A DNA stretch of 7,291 nucleotides. Source: Gammaproteobacteria bacterium (GTDB lineage: Bacteria > Pseudomonadota > Gammaproteobacteria > SZUA-229). The stretch spans positions 1 through 7,291 of the forward strand of contig WTCC01000004.1 of assembly GCA_013138755.1 (NCBI GenBank). Direction: 5' to 3'. The translations under genes were made by a program, and so were the position numbers. Every line of letters starts with the position of its first letter. The stretch's first letter is position 1. The notes under the pieces are model-generated. The model searched no databases, was not told the origin of the DNA, and was given only the letters and a program-made list of their open reading frames with translations. Shown piece by piece: positions 1 to 6,102 of this stretch.

Positions 1-395
1 TCACGCAGCAACTGTCGCGCAAGCCTCAAACCTTTATTAATTTCAAAACTCTCATCAAGATTCGGGTCATTAATCAAACCCTTCCAACCAACCGTAGTAC
101 GAGGCTTTTCAAAATAGACGCGCATGATGATGCACAGATCTTCAGCCGTCTCATCGATGAGTACTTTTAATTTTTTCGCGTACTCTCTAGCAGCATCTGG
201 GTCATGTACTGAACAAGGACCAACGACAACGAGCAGACGGTCATCTTCACCATGTAAAATGTCATGTATAGCGCCACGTGCGTGATAAACCGTTTCAGAC
301 GCAGCTTCATCCATAGGAAATTCTTCGTGCAACTTGATAGGCGGAAGCACTTCCTGAAGCCCTGTTATACGTACATCGTCAGTTTTAAAAATCAT
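1..395 (-). CDS. aroG: 3-deoxy-7-phosphoheptulonate (DAHP) synthase, AroG type, N-terminal part
   Basis: This enzyme condenses phosphoenolpyruvate and erythrose 4-phosphate to DAHP, the first step of the shikimate pathway, in the cytoplasm. Only the first 131 residues of about 350 are here; the gene runs off the left edge. The numbering matches E. coli AroG from memory: the GPCSVHDP loop carries the metal-ligand cysteine at residue 61, and the block MRVYFEKPRTTVGWKGLINDP (residues 91-111) holds the PEP-binding R92 and K97. The N-terminus resembles AroG rather than AroF, with D6, D7 and I10 in a DDVRI segment; in AroG this region contributes to phenylalanine feedback binding. Phe sensitivity is therefore plausible, but the rest of that site is outside the window. 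The start is the ATG at 395, which gives the family's usual N-terminal length; only a weak purine-rich stretch precedes it. A possible promoter lies about 50 bases upstream, after the 3' end of the HAD gene. Confidence 0.95.
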   Translation of the reverse strand, partial: MIFKTDDVRITGLQEVLPPIKLHEEFPMDEAASETVYHARGAIHDILHGEDDRLLVVVGPCSVHDPDAAREYAKKLKVLIDETAEDLCIIMRVYFEKPRTTVGWKGLINDPNLDESFEINKGLRLARQLLR

Positions 396-426
396 CGCTC
401 GAACTCTTTACTCTCAAATCACACCA

Positions 427-449
427 ATATCTTAGATATATGAATTATA
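427..449 (-). promoter_or_regulatory. candidate aroG promoter -10 with overlapping palindrome
   Basis: On the minus strand there is a perfect TATAAT at 449-444, placing transcription start near 437 with a leader of about 40 bases. No good -35 hexamer sits 16-18 bases upstream and there is no extended TGn, so the promoter would need an activator or is false. An inverted repeat, ATATCT-T-AGATAT at 427-439, covers the predicted start and could be an operator. It does not resemble the TyrR or TrpR boxes. The AT-rich composition makes chance hits likely. Confidence 0.3.
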
Positions 450-548
450 TAGGAATAACTGCAAACTATCCTGTGAAATATCTCTAAAATTGACGAATCA
501 AAGATATCACAAGGTGTGGTAAGAATGCCTACGCAACAGAAACCTGGT

Positions 549-1235
549 TTACCTTAATAAAGCAGGTAACTCGTATAGGCTCGCAATCGTTGCGTCAGGC
601 TCACAGCTATCCAGATTCCACGGCTTATTGTCACGATTGAGCCAGATGGCAAGTGCACCTGCTGATTTTGCACCAGAGATATCATTAACTGGATCATCAC
701 CTATGTGCACCATCTGGCACGCTTGAACATTTGTTAGTTTTTGCACCTGCTGATAGATGTCTGGCTCAGACTTCATCTTGCCAATTATTTCTGAATTCAG
801 AGAAAAATCAAACCAATGATCAACACCTGTTTTTATGGTATTCGCATTACCATTTGTAAGGCTAACCAAACTATAACGATCACTTAAGTTATCCAGTACC
901 GGCTGTACATCATCAAATAAGGTGACATGTTGACGTGCTTCATAGAAGGTCTCGAACGCAGATTCTATCCAGTCATTCCTTATACCGAGTTCATCAGCCA
1001 GTTGGTCAAATGAGTGTAAACGCAATTTTGTCAGATTATGGGAGAGCTCAGGAGTGGCGTCTAAAAGCACACGACGTTTATCACGAAGTTGCTGCATACT
1101 GTATTTTTGTGTGACTTCAGGAACATGATCAGATAACCATTGATACAGTGTTTGTTCAGCTTTTAGTATGGTAGGTAAACAAGGCCACAAAGTATCATCA
1201 AGATCGAAACTTAATACTTTTATCTTTTGGAACAT
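549..1235 (-). CDS. yigB: HAD-superfamily phosphatase, YigB-like
   Basis: This is a 228-residue cytoplasmic haloacid-dehalogenase-fold phosphatase. Motif I is SFDLDDTLW, with nucleophile D11 and acid/base D13. Motif II is SLTNGN (T127), motif III is centred on K155, and motif IV is GDDPVND (D180, D181, D185). Residues 17-100 form the helical C1-type cap. The cap's PxILxAE segment near residue 21, the TKLRLHSFDQ segment near residue 69 and the LTNGN motif resemble E. coli YigB more than YjjG. YigB dephosphorylates 5-amino-6-(5-phospho-D-ribitylamino)uracil in riboflavin synthesis and also acts on FMN; that role is inferred here, since HAD phosphatases are promiscuous. All catalytic residues are intact. 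It starts 40 bases after the SPOR gene stop with no terminator between, so the two are probably cotranscribed. In E. coli yigB follows xerC, so this neighbourhood differs. Confidence 0.85.
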   Translation of the reverse strand: MFQKIKVLSFDLDDTLWPCLPTILKAEQTLYQWLSDHVPEVTQKYSMQQLRDKRRVLLDATPELSHNLTKLRLHSFDQLADELGIRNDWIESAFETFYEARQHVTLFDDVQPVLDNLSDRYSLVSLTNGNANTIKTGVDHWFDFSLNSEIIGKMKSEPDIYQQVQKLTNVQACQMVHIGDDPVNDISGAKSAGALAIWLNRDNKPWNLDSCEPDATIASLYELPALLR

Positions 1236-1275
1236 CGCTTAAAGTTTAGCTAAAAACAATCTGCACGTAAAAAAC

Positions 1276-2157
1276 TTAGTTATAAAGTAGCTTATCGGCG
1301 TCTTCAACCAGTTTCGCTTCCGTATTTTTCAGCTGAGTTTTCGTGAGGATATCTGGCGTAGTTGTGACAGCATCTGTATCGCTACCCTGGCTTTTCTTTA
1401 GAGAATTACCAGCGCCTGATTCCAACTTTTCATCCAGTCTAACCGAGCTGCTAGCAACTTCAGTGTGAGTCAGATAATCAACCGTAAAATTGACAAGATA
1501 ACCATCACCGCTTTGAATATTAATGTAATCTTTCAGCGCTGAACTCGCTATTTTTTTGTTCGGAAAGTAACCGAACTTCACATTAAAGCGTACTTCATTT
1601 TTCTTATTAATATAGTCTGTAACGTATGCATGAAAATTCTGTGTGCGCAGCTTCTCAGCCATTATTTCCGCATTAGTTAAACGACCATACATACCAACCT
1701 GAATAGAGTATTTTGCCTTAGTCAAAACATCGTCTGAAATCGATACCGGTTCTGAATGAATCGTATCGTTAAAAGCTATCTCGTTATCAGTATCGGCTAC
1801 AGTCAATGATTTTACTTCATCAGGTTTTTTCTTAATACTGGAATCTAACACCTGTGTTTTCGATGTATTTGTTGGTAGTAATGTTTTTTTCGTAGAAACT
1901 TCTGCTGATTCTGGCTGATCAACATCGATGACTTCACCTGCGTCAACAACCGCTGGTATCTGCTGATCCACATCGGTTGCAAGAAGAGTGTTTTTTACAG
2001 GTAGGTCCAAAGACTCACTAGCTACACTTCTCACATTTTGATCATTTGCCTGATGATAGCCAAATAAGAAACCACTAGAAAAAACCAGAACTACCACTGT
2101 CGCTGCAGTGACGCCTAGTTTTATGATGCTGCGGTTATCTAGCAGTATAGGTGACAT
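1276..2157 (-). CDS. membrane-anchored SPOR-domain protein
   Basis: This is a 293-residue bitopic inner-membrane protein that probably binds peptidoglycan. Residues 1-13 are a short cytoplasmic tail and residues 14-33 one hydrophobic transmembrane segment. Residues 34-147 are a hydrophilic linker rich in D, S, T and V, typical of a disordered periplasmic spacer. Residues 148-226 form a SPOR domain: it opens with YSIQVGMYGRLTNAE, is followed by a helix (AEKLRTQ), and the second repeat has RFNVKFGYFPNKKIA. SPOR domains bind glycan strands stripped of stem peptides at the division septum, as in FtsN, DamX and DedD. Unlike those proteins, the domain is not terminal: about 67 hydrophilic residues follow it. 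The protein is not convincingly FtsN, DamX or DedD, so no symbol is given. The start at 2157 is the only Met before the membrane segment but lacks a clear Shine-Dalgarno. It is the first gene of a probable operon with the HAD phosphatase. Confidence 0.85.
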   Translation of the reverse strand: MSPILLDNRSIIKLGVTAATVVVLVFSSGFLFGYHQANDQNVRSVASESLDLPVKNTLLATDVDQQIPAVVDAGEVIDVDQPESAEVSTKKTLLPTNTSKTQVLDSSIKKKPDEVKSLTVADTDNEIAFNDTIHSEPVSISDDVLTKAKYSIQVGMYGRLTNAEIMAEKLRTQNFHAYVTDYINKKNEVRFNVKFGYFPNKKIASSALKDYINIQSGDGYLVNFTVDYLTHTEVASSSVRLDEKLESGAGNSLKKSQGSDTDAVTTTPDILTKTQLKNTEAKLVEDADKLLYN

Positions 2158-2188
2158 AATTAGTATTTTTTTATTGTAATATTGGAAG

Positions 2189-2229
2189 AATATACCGTAT
2201 ATTTTAGCTTACCTGAGGCTGAATATTCA
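2189..2229 (-). promoter_or_regulatory. candidate promoter and operator of the SPOR-HAD operon
   Basis: On the minus strand a TAAAAT -10 (2206-2201, 5/6 match) lies 17 bases from a poor -35, TGAATA (2229-2224). Transcription would start near 2194. A perfect inverted repeat, AATATAC-C-GTATATT (2189-2203), sits over this predicted start, where a bound repressor would block polymerase. A perfect TTGACA on the same strand (2267-2262) is an alternative -35, but it has only a weak TAATTT 15 bases downstream. The region is AT-rich, so confidence is modest. Confidence 0.3.
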
Positions 2230-2249
2230 CATTTGAAGCTAAATTAGAG

Positions 2250-2271
2250 AAATGTGATTACTGTCAATTAC
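2250..2271. promoter_or_regulatory. possible CRP/Vfr-family binding site
   Basis: The left half AAATGTGA (2250-2257) is a perfect CRP half-site. After the standard 6-base spacer, the right half reads TCAATTAC against a consensus of TCACATTT, so only the TCA and one further base match. Its centre would be at about -66 from the predicted SPOR transcription start, near the usual class I activator distance. A second half-site, TCACATTT (2227-2234), makes an inverted repeat with the first but in the wrong orientation and spacing for CRP. Weak evidence overall. Confidence 0.2.
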
Positions 2272-2328
2272 TGCTAAAACAACTACCTGATACATTTCAA
2301 CTCGTGCATAAAAATCGAGACATTACTA

Positions 2329-2356
2329 TCGACTTTTTAGCTGAAAATGCTATATT
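2329..2356 (+). promoter_or_regulatory. extended -10 promoter reading toward the small ORF
   Basis: TCGACT at 2329-2334 (4/6 match to TTGACA) is followed after 16 bases by TATATT at 2351-2356 (5/6 match). A TGC immediately precedes the -10, giving the TGn extended element. Transcription would begin near 2363 and give a leader of about 160 bases before the ATG at 2525. It is the best-formed plus-strand promoter in the window. Confidence 0.45.
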
Positions 2357-2419
2357 ATTAGCACTTGTTTGCTGAGTCAGATACATCCTACATCAGCTCT
2401 TTTCGACAAGAATTGTTCT

Positions 2420-2500
2420 AAAAACACTAAATGCCAAAAGCCACCGTCAAAATGACGCCGACTATTCAATCAGTTGCAATGATGATTTAGTGGGTCTTTT
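2420..2500 (-). terminator. nested hairpin terminator of the SDR-IMPase operon, overlapping the small ORF's leader
   Basis: An inner minus-strand hairpin spans 2462-2440: a ten-position stem with a three-base TTT loop, one G-G mismatch and two G-U wobbles, followed by four T. It is enclosed by an outer stem, CACTAAAT/ATTTAGTG (2492-2485 with 2432-2425), followed directly by five T on the minus strand. On the plus strand the inner wobbles become C-A and A-C mismatches, leaving only CGTCA/TGACG, so the structure favours minus-strand RNA. That places it about 160 bases past the IMPase stop. The plus-strand copy of the outer stem is followed by GGTCTTTTTCT and might act as a weak terminator or attenuator in that direction. 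Confidence 0.45.
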
Positions 2501-2524
2501 TCTATGATTTAACAAGGAGTCACG

Positions 2525-2770
2525 ATGTTCGCTTCTCTTATTAGAATTTTGCTTACCATTACTGTGTTATACGGACTCTTCGGCAGCAACAATGCCTTTT
2601 CGATGCAGACATCAAATGCAAGAATCATTCAGCAAGAGGTATACCTATCCACTGATACCAGTAATCGAATAGATTGCTATCATGACTGGCCAATACAGAA
2701 CGTACCTCGAGTTGACCGCGAAAAACATCATCGTTATCTAAAGATATCGATTGGCCACCTGCTTCTTTGA
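2525..2770 (+). CDS. small putative exported protein (81 aa), possible gene remnant
   Basis: I do not recognise this protein. The start is well supported: AAGGAG at 2514-2519 sits 5 bases before the ATG, and an extended -10 promoter lies upstream. Residues 1-26 look like a short signal peptide, with R7, a hydrophobic run at 8-19, then SNNAFS with A24 and S26 at the -3 and -1 positions. The predicted mature part is about 55 hydrophilic residues with one cysteine and several histidines near the end (EKHHRY), and it has no known motif. Codons 35-81 lie antisense to the 3' end of the IMPase gene, so that portion is constrained by another frame and may be meaningless as protein. The ORF could be a genuine mini-gene, the 5' stub of an exported protein truncated by rearrangement, or a fortuitous ORF. 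It is the only plus-strand ORF here with its own expression signals. Confidence 0.4.
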   Translation: MFASLIRILLTITVLYGLFGSNNAFSMQTSNARIIQQEVYLSTDTSNRIDCYHDWPIQNVPRVDREKHHRYLKISIGHLLL

Positions 2771-3443
2771 AAATCAAACTGCCTGCTGCATAGTCCCACA
2801 TCTTCTGCCCACCGTGCAGGTATACATCAAAACGCCCCGCTGCCATCCAGCACCAGTCGATAGCTGAAGAACCTATGTTTCGCTGCGAAGCAAAAATACT
2901 TTCTGAAACCAGCTTAACGGCGAGCGATTTCGGTAAACGTTTCAGATCTATTTCAGCAACTACCGGTTTATTGCCAGTAAGTTCCGTGTGAGTGTGATCG
3001 ATACGGTTGTCGTTTAGATAAGCACCCTCCCCGGTGATTGCGGTAAACATTTCATCACGAATCGGATCATAGATAAGCCCTACTTGTTGCTGACCGTCAA
3101 TAATCAACGCGATCGAGACTGCAAAAAAAGGCAACCCTACTGCATAGTTACTTGTACCATCCAATGGATCGATACACCAGTAACCACTACTCTTGCCCGT
3201 AACGCTATTTTGTATGACCGCCAGTTGTTGCTGCTCCGTCATTTCTTCGCCCAGGATATCGTACTTTGGCCAATGCGATTTCAATTCATATTCTAAGCGA
3301 TTTTGCATCGCCAGATCAGCTGGCGTTATCACACTGCCATCTTCTTTATATTCAAACTCTGAATGACCAAAATCTTTGAGCAATTCTTCTTTTGCAGCAG
3401 CTTTAACCAACAGTTTAAGTTTTTCTATATCAGGAAATATCAT
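2625..3443 (-). CDS. inositol monophosphatase-family phosphatase
   Basis: This is a 272-residue Mg-dependent, lithium-sensitive-fold phosphatase of the IMPase/FBPase superfamily, cytoplasmic. Its motifs, numbered from the start used here, are DGSVITPAD (35-43), GEE with metal ligand E66 (65-67), CIDPLDGTSNY (90-100) with D92 and D95, and WDYAAGSLIFKEAGG (216-230) with D217. All metal ligands are intact. The KxDGSxxTxAD opening is more like the HisN/CysQ-type branches than SuhB, so the substrate could be inositol phosphate, histidinol phosphate, 3'-phosphoadenosine or another sugar phosphate; I leave it unnamed. The start is the ATG at 3443, 4 bases after the SDR stop, which aligns the protein with the family. 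A start at 3500 would add 19 residues overlapping the SDR coding end and is unlikely. It is cotranscribed with the SDR. Confidence 0.9.
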   Translation of the reverse strand: MIFPDIEKLKLLVKAAAKEELLKDFGHSEFEYKEDGSVITPADLAMQNRLEYELKSHWPKYDILGEEMTEQQQLAVIQNSVTGKSSGYWCIDPLDGTSNYAVGLPFFAVSIALIIDGQQQVGLIYDPIRDEMFTAITGEGAYLNDNRIDHTHTELTGNKPVVAEIDLKRLPKSLAVKLVSESIFASQRNIGSSAIDWCWMAAGRFDVYLHGGQKMWDYAAGSLIFKEAGGQSISLDNDDVFRGQLEVRSVLASHDSNLFDYWYQWIGIPLAE

Positions 3444-3447
3444 ATTA

Positions 3448-4140
3448 CTACCAGGGAATATCACTACCATCGATATCAATAAAACGACCGCTATCGTCAA
3501 CGGTAAGTTTTAATAGATGATGGAATAATTGTTCGACACACTCACGTGTTGTTATTTCAGCATTGGGGCCACCCATCTCCGTCTTAACCCATCCAGGATG
3601 AAGTGCTACACAAATCATACCTTGCTCTTTCAAATCGATAGAAAGACTTTTTACCACGGAATTTAGTGCCGCTTTACTGGATCTATAGATGTAGCTGCTA
3701 CCGTATCCATTGTCTGCCATGCTACCCATCTTACTACTCATACAAGCAACAATTTTATGCTCACTCATCAGTAATTGTGCGGAAAAAGCTTCGACCATTT
3801 TTAGCGGTGCGATACAATTCACCTGAAAAGCCTGTAACCAGCTATCGGCATCGACCGAACCAAATTTATTTTTATCTGAGCCATACACGCCAGCATTATT
3901 TATTAGCATATCGATGGATTCATTGCGCAATTCATACGACAATGCCTGCAGTGTAGCCAACTCCTGCATGTCTGCGATATGCACACTAATTTGCCCATTA
4001 GACAACTTCGCTATGTTAAACAAACTTTCAGCATTATTTGGACTTCTGCAACAGGCAAAAACCCTCCAACCCTGCTCCATGGAGTATTTGACCATCTCAA
4101 GACCAATGCCACGATTAGCACCCGTAACTAATATATTCAT
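3448..4140 (-). CDS. SDR-family oxidoreductase, C-factor (CsgA)-like
   Basis: This is a 230-residue classical short-chain dehydrogenase, cytoplasmic, predicted to use NAD(P)H. The nucleotide-binding TGANRGIG is at residues 6-13 and NNAG at 81-84. The catalytic triad is S136 in MSSKMGS, then Y152 and K156 in YRSSK, with HPGWVKTEM at 181-189 after the active site. The short C-terminus ending FIDIDGSDIPW is characteristic of the branch that includes the Myxococcus C-factor CsgA and its many proteobacterial relatives. CsgA signalling is not implied; the substrate is unknown. An arginine-containing NRG in the Rossmann loop and R32 shortly after strand 2 hint at NADP preference, but this is weak. 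It is the first gene of a two-gene operon with the IMPase, preceded by the terminator of the GGDEF-EAL gene and a candidate promoter. No strong Shine-Dalgarno is visible. Confidence 0.92.
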   Translation of the reverse strand: MNILVTGANRGIGLEMVKYSMEQGWRVFACCRSPNNAESLFNIAKLSNGQISVHIADMQELATLQALSYELRNESIDMLINNAGVYGSDKNKFGSVDADSWLQAFQVNCIAPLKMVEAFSAQLLMSEHKIVACMSSKMGSMADNGYGSSYIYRSSKAALNSVVKSLSIDLKEQGMICVALHPGWVKTEMGGPNAEITTRECVEQLFHHLLKLTVDDSGRFIDIDGSDIPW

Positions 4141-4177
4141 GTTTCAACAGACTACAGAAAGCATTTAAAAGTCGGTA

Positions 4178-4207
4178 ATTTTACAGCAACAGATTACTTA
4201 ACGTCGA
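4178..4207 (-). promoter_or_regulatory. candidate promoter of the SDR-IMPase operon
   Basis: On the minus strand TCGACG (4207-4202, 4/6 match) and TAAAAT (4183-4178, 5/6 match) are 18 bases apart. The predicted start near 4171 gives a leader of about 30 bases. It lies just beyond the terminator of the upstream gene, which is where a new unit would need to begin. Confidence 0.35.
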
Positions 4208-4214
4208 CTTAAAA

Positions 4215-4258
4215 ACAAAAAAGCCACCTAGTGATTGACTGATCACTAGATGGCTTTT
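4215..4258 (-). terminator. intrinsic terminator after the GGDEF-EAL gene
   Basis: A 17-position stem (4258-4242 pairing with 4235-4219) with a six-base loop contains the arms GCCATCTAGTGAT and ATCACTAGGTGGC on the minus strand, followed by a T-run broken only by a G. In minus-strand RNA the single irregular pair is a U-G wobble, so the stem is continuous; in plus-strand RNA it becomes an A-C mismatch. The element starts about 20 bases after the GGDEF-EAL stop and ends that transcript before the SDR operon. Confidence 0.9.
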
Positions 4259-4277
4259 ATAGAATAATAATTAGCTA

Positions 4278-6011
4278 TTAACCAATATTATAGATCTGGT
4301 TCATATAGAACTGTTCATATTCATCGCCAGGGAGCGCTTTACTCCAATAATGCCCCTGTGCAAACTGACAGCCTAAACCTTTTAAAACATCAAGCTGCCG
4401 TTCATTTTCAACACCTTCTGCATGCAGGGTTAATCCCAGCCCACGGGTGAGACCTGCAATGGCATCAACAACTGCCGAGTCTTCTTTATTTTCCGGTACG
4501 CCCTCGATAAATGCGCGATCAATTTTAACCACATCAACCGGGAAATCTTTCAGATATGCCAGCGATGCGTATCCTGTGCCAAAATCATCAAGCAATACGC
4601 TCATACCCATGTCACGTAATTTGATTAATGTCGCTTCTACTTCACCGAAATTATCAATCAATGTTTTCTCTGTAATTTCGACAGACAGTGTTGACGCATC
4701 GATGTTATGCTCCGACATTGCTTGCATAAATACCGCAACTAAATCCTGCTCCATAAATTGTTTAGGTGCGAGATTGATCGATACGTTTTGTCCTTTCAAC
4801 CCGGCATCCTGCCAAACGCGCATTTGTTTACAGATAGTAAAGATTAACCATTCACCCATAGCAATGATCAACCCACAATCTTCTACGGTTGAAAGAAAAT
4901 CAGTCGGATGGATCATGCCCTTATCTGGATGTCGCCAGCGTAACAAAGCTTCTACACCCTTAATCTCGTTCTTGTGTATATCGATAATCGGCTGGTAATG
5001 AATTAAAAACTCATCGTTTTCAAAAGCGGCCTTTAAGCTATTCTCAAGCTCCAGACGTTCCATTGCGCTAACACTCATTTCTGGCTTATAGAATTGAAAG
5101 CAATGACGTCCATTTTCTTTAGCGCGGAACATGGCAGTATCCGCATTTTTCAATAGCGTACGCGCATCTTTACCGTCATCAGGGTATACAGCAATACCGA
5201 TAGATGCACTGGTGTAAGTTTCCTGATCATCTAATCGAACATTATGTTCCAATATAGTAGTCAGGTTATCAGCTATCGAAATAGCGTCATCAGGACTGTC
5301 GATACCTTCGATAATTACAGCAAATTCATCACCACCGAGTCGAGCGATAGTATCGGCACGACGCAGTGACTTAGATATCAACTGACCAACGGCTTTAATT
5401 AATTTATCACCAGCATCATGCCCGAATGAATCATTGACCAGCTTAAAGTCATCGATATCAATCAGCATTAATGCCATAGCAGTGCGACTGCGTTCTGCAC
5501 GAACTACAGCTTGTTCCAGACGATCCGCAAACAGGAGTCGGTTAGGTAGACCGGTTAAAGTGTCACGGTATGCGAGCAACTTAACTTTGCGCTCTGCAAT
5601 AACTTGAGCCACAACAGATTTTACCCGGTGCTTCAGAACGGCCCATTTGATAGGTTTAGTAATGAAATCGATAGCACCGACTTCATATGCTCTTTCAACA
5701 GAAGCGTCATCATCTAATCCAGTAATCATCATCACTGGGATGTCCACATGACCTTTTTCTTTTATTTGCTGACAGGTCGTAAAACCATCGATACCCGGCA
5801 TAACAGCATCGAGCAAGATCAACGCAGGATGATATTTCTCCACAGCTTTAATCGCTTCCAGACCATCCGACGCTTCCACGATATCAAAGTCTTCTGATTC
5901 CAGCACATGTCGCACCATAAGGCGAATTGATGGATCGTCGTCAGCCAAAACGACAATGGGTCTTTCCTCATATTTTTGAGTATCACTAAACAGTGAAACG
6001 ACGTTCGACAT
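4278..6011 (-). CDS. REC-GGDEF-EAL c-di-GMP response regulator
   Basis: This is a 577-residue soluble protein with three domains. The receiver (about 18-135) has acidic pocket D24/D25, phosphoacceptor D68 in LLDAVMPGIDG, T97 and K119. The GGDEF domain (about 142-308) has an intact GGDEF at 226-230 and an inhibitory RxxD site (R217-D220) exactly five residues before it. The EAL domain (about 316-570) has EALLRW (E354), N413, E445, DDFGTGY (D475, D476), KID (K496, D498) and AEGVE (E532, E535). Both catalytic halves look competent, so it could make c-di-GMP from two GTP, cleave it to pGpG, or switch between the two on phosphorylation. No partner histidine kinase lies nearby. No transmembrane segment is present. 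The start at 6011 is preceded by GGGAG about 9 bases upstream. It is a monocistronic unit with its own candidate promoter and a strong terminator. Confidence 0.97.
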   Translation of the reverse strand: MSNVVSLFSDTQKYEERPIVVLADDDPSIRLMVRHVLESEDFDIVEASDGLEAIKAVEKYHPALILLDAVMPGIDGFTTCQQIKEKGHVDIPVMMITGLDDDASVERAYEVGAIDFITKPIKWAVLKHRVKSVVAQVIAERKVKLLAYRDTLTGLPNRLLFADRLEQAVVRAERSRTAMALMLIDIDDFKLVNDSFGHDAGDKLIKAVGQLISKSLRRADTIARLGGDEFAVIIEGIDSPDDAISIADNLTTILEHNVRLDDQETYTSASIGIAVYPDDGKDARTLLKNADTAMFRAKENGRHCFQFYKPEMSVSAMERLELENSLKAAFENDEFLIHYQPIIDIHKNEIKGVEALLRWRHPDKGMIHPTDFLSTVEDCGLIIAMGEWLIFTICKQMRVWQDAGLKGQNVSINLAPKQFMEQDLVAVFMQAMSEHNIDASTLSVEITEKTLIDNFGEVEATLIKLRDMGMSVLLDDFGTGYASLAYLKDFPVDVVKIDRAFIEGVPENKEDSAVVDAIAGLTRGLGLTLHAEGVENERQLDVLKGLGCQFAQGHYWSKALPGDEYEQFYMNQIYNIG

Positions 6012-6069
6012 AAACTACAACTCCCATTTAATTACTCATATGCGCACAGAATTCATTGAGTCTATCCAC

Positions 6070-6082
6070 CGACACAGTGTCG
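6070..6082. promoter_or_regulatory. palindrome in the leader of the GGDEF-EAL gene
   Basis: CGACAC-A-GTGTCG is a perfect inverted repeat of 6-1-6 bases. It lies 59-71 bases before the start codon and about 15-27 bases after the predicted transcription start, a position suited to a repressor operator. I cannot match it to a named regulator. Confidence 0.3.
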
Positions 6083-6102
6083 ATTACACATAACCTAAAC
6101 TA

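Larger units (their letters stand above)
2158..2524. other. 367-base intergenic region with regulatory signals in both directions
   Basis: No convincing protein gene lies here. From left to right the stretch holds a palindrome and possible -10/-35 for the SPOR gene (2189-2229), a CRP-like half-palindrome (2250-2271), an extended -10 promoter reading right (2329-2356), a nested hairpin with flanking T-runs on both strands (2420-2500), and a Shine-Dalgarno at 2514-2519 for the small ORF at 2525. It separates the minus-strand SPOR operon from the 3' end of the minus-strand SDR-IMPase operon, so it must both end one unit and start the next. The individual sites are listed separately. Confidence 0.6.

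Noticed and set aside
541..576. ACCTG/CAGGT inverted repeat at the end of the HAD gene as a terminator
   Set aside because: The stem is only five bases, partly coding, and no T-run follows on the minus strand.
2363..2524. The long leader of the small ORF as a c-di-GMP (GEMM) or other known riboswitch
   Set aside because: A short AAAGCCACCG-like stretch recalls GEMM, but the second conserved stem and tetraloop receptor are missing, and the strongest pairing belongs to the minus strand, which favours a terminator. A covariance-model search would settle it.
3444..3500. A longer IMPase beginning at 3500
   Set aside because: The 19 extra residues lie inside the end of the SDR gene, and the family-length protein begins at the ATG at 3443, just after the SDR stop.
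3084..4168. Three short plus-strand frames opposite the IMPase and SDR genes
   Set aside because: All lie antisense to conserved catalytic regions and lack ribosome sites, so they are treated as shadows of the real genes.
4447..4998. A 183-codon open frame on the plus strand inside the GGDEF-EAL gene
   Set aside because: It is antisense to the strongly conserved EAL domain, has no ribosome site or promoter, and its protein shows no recognisable domain.
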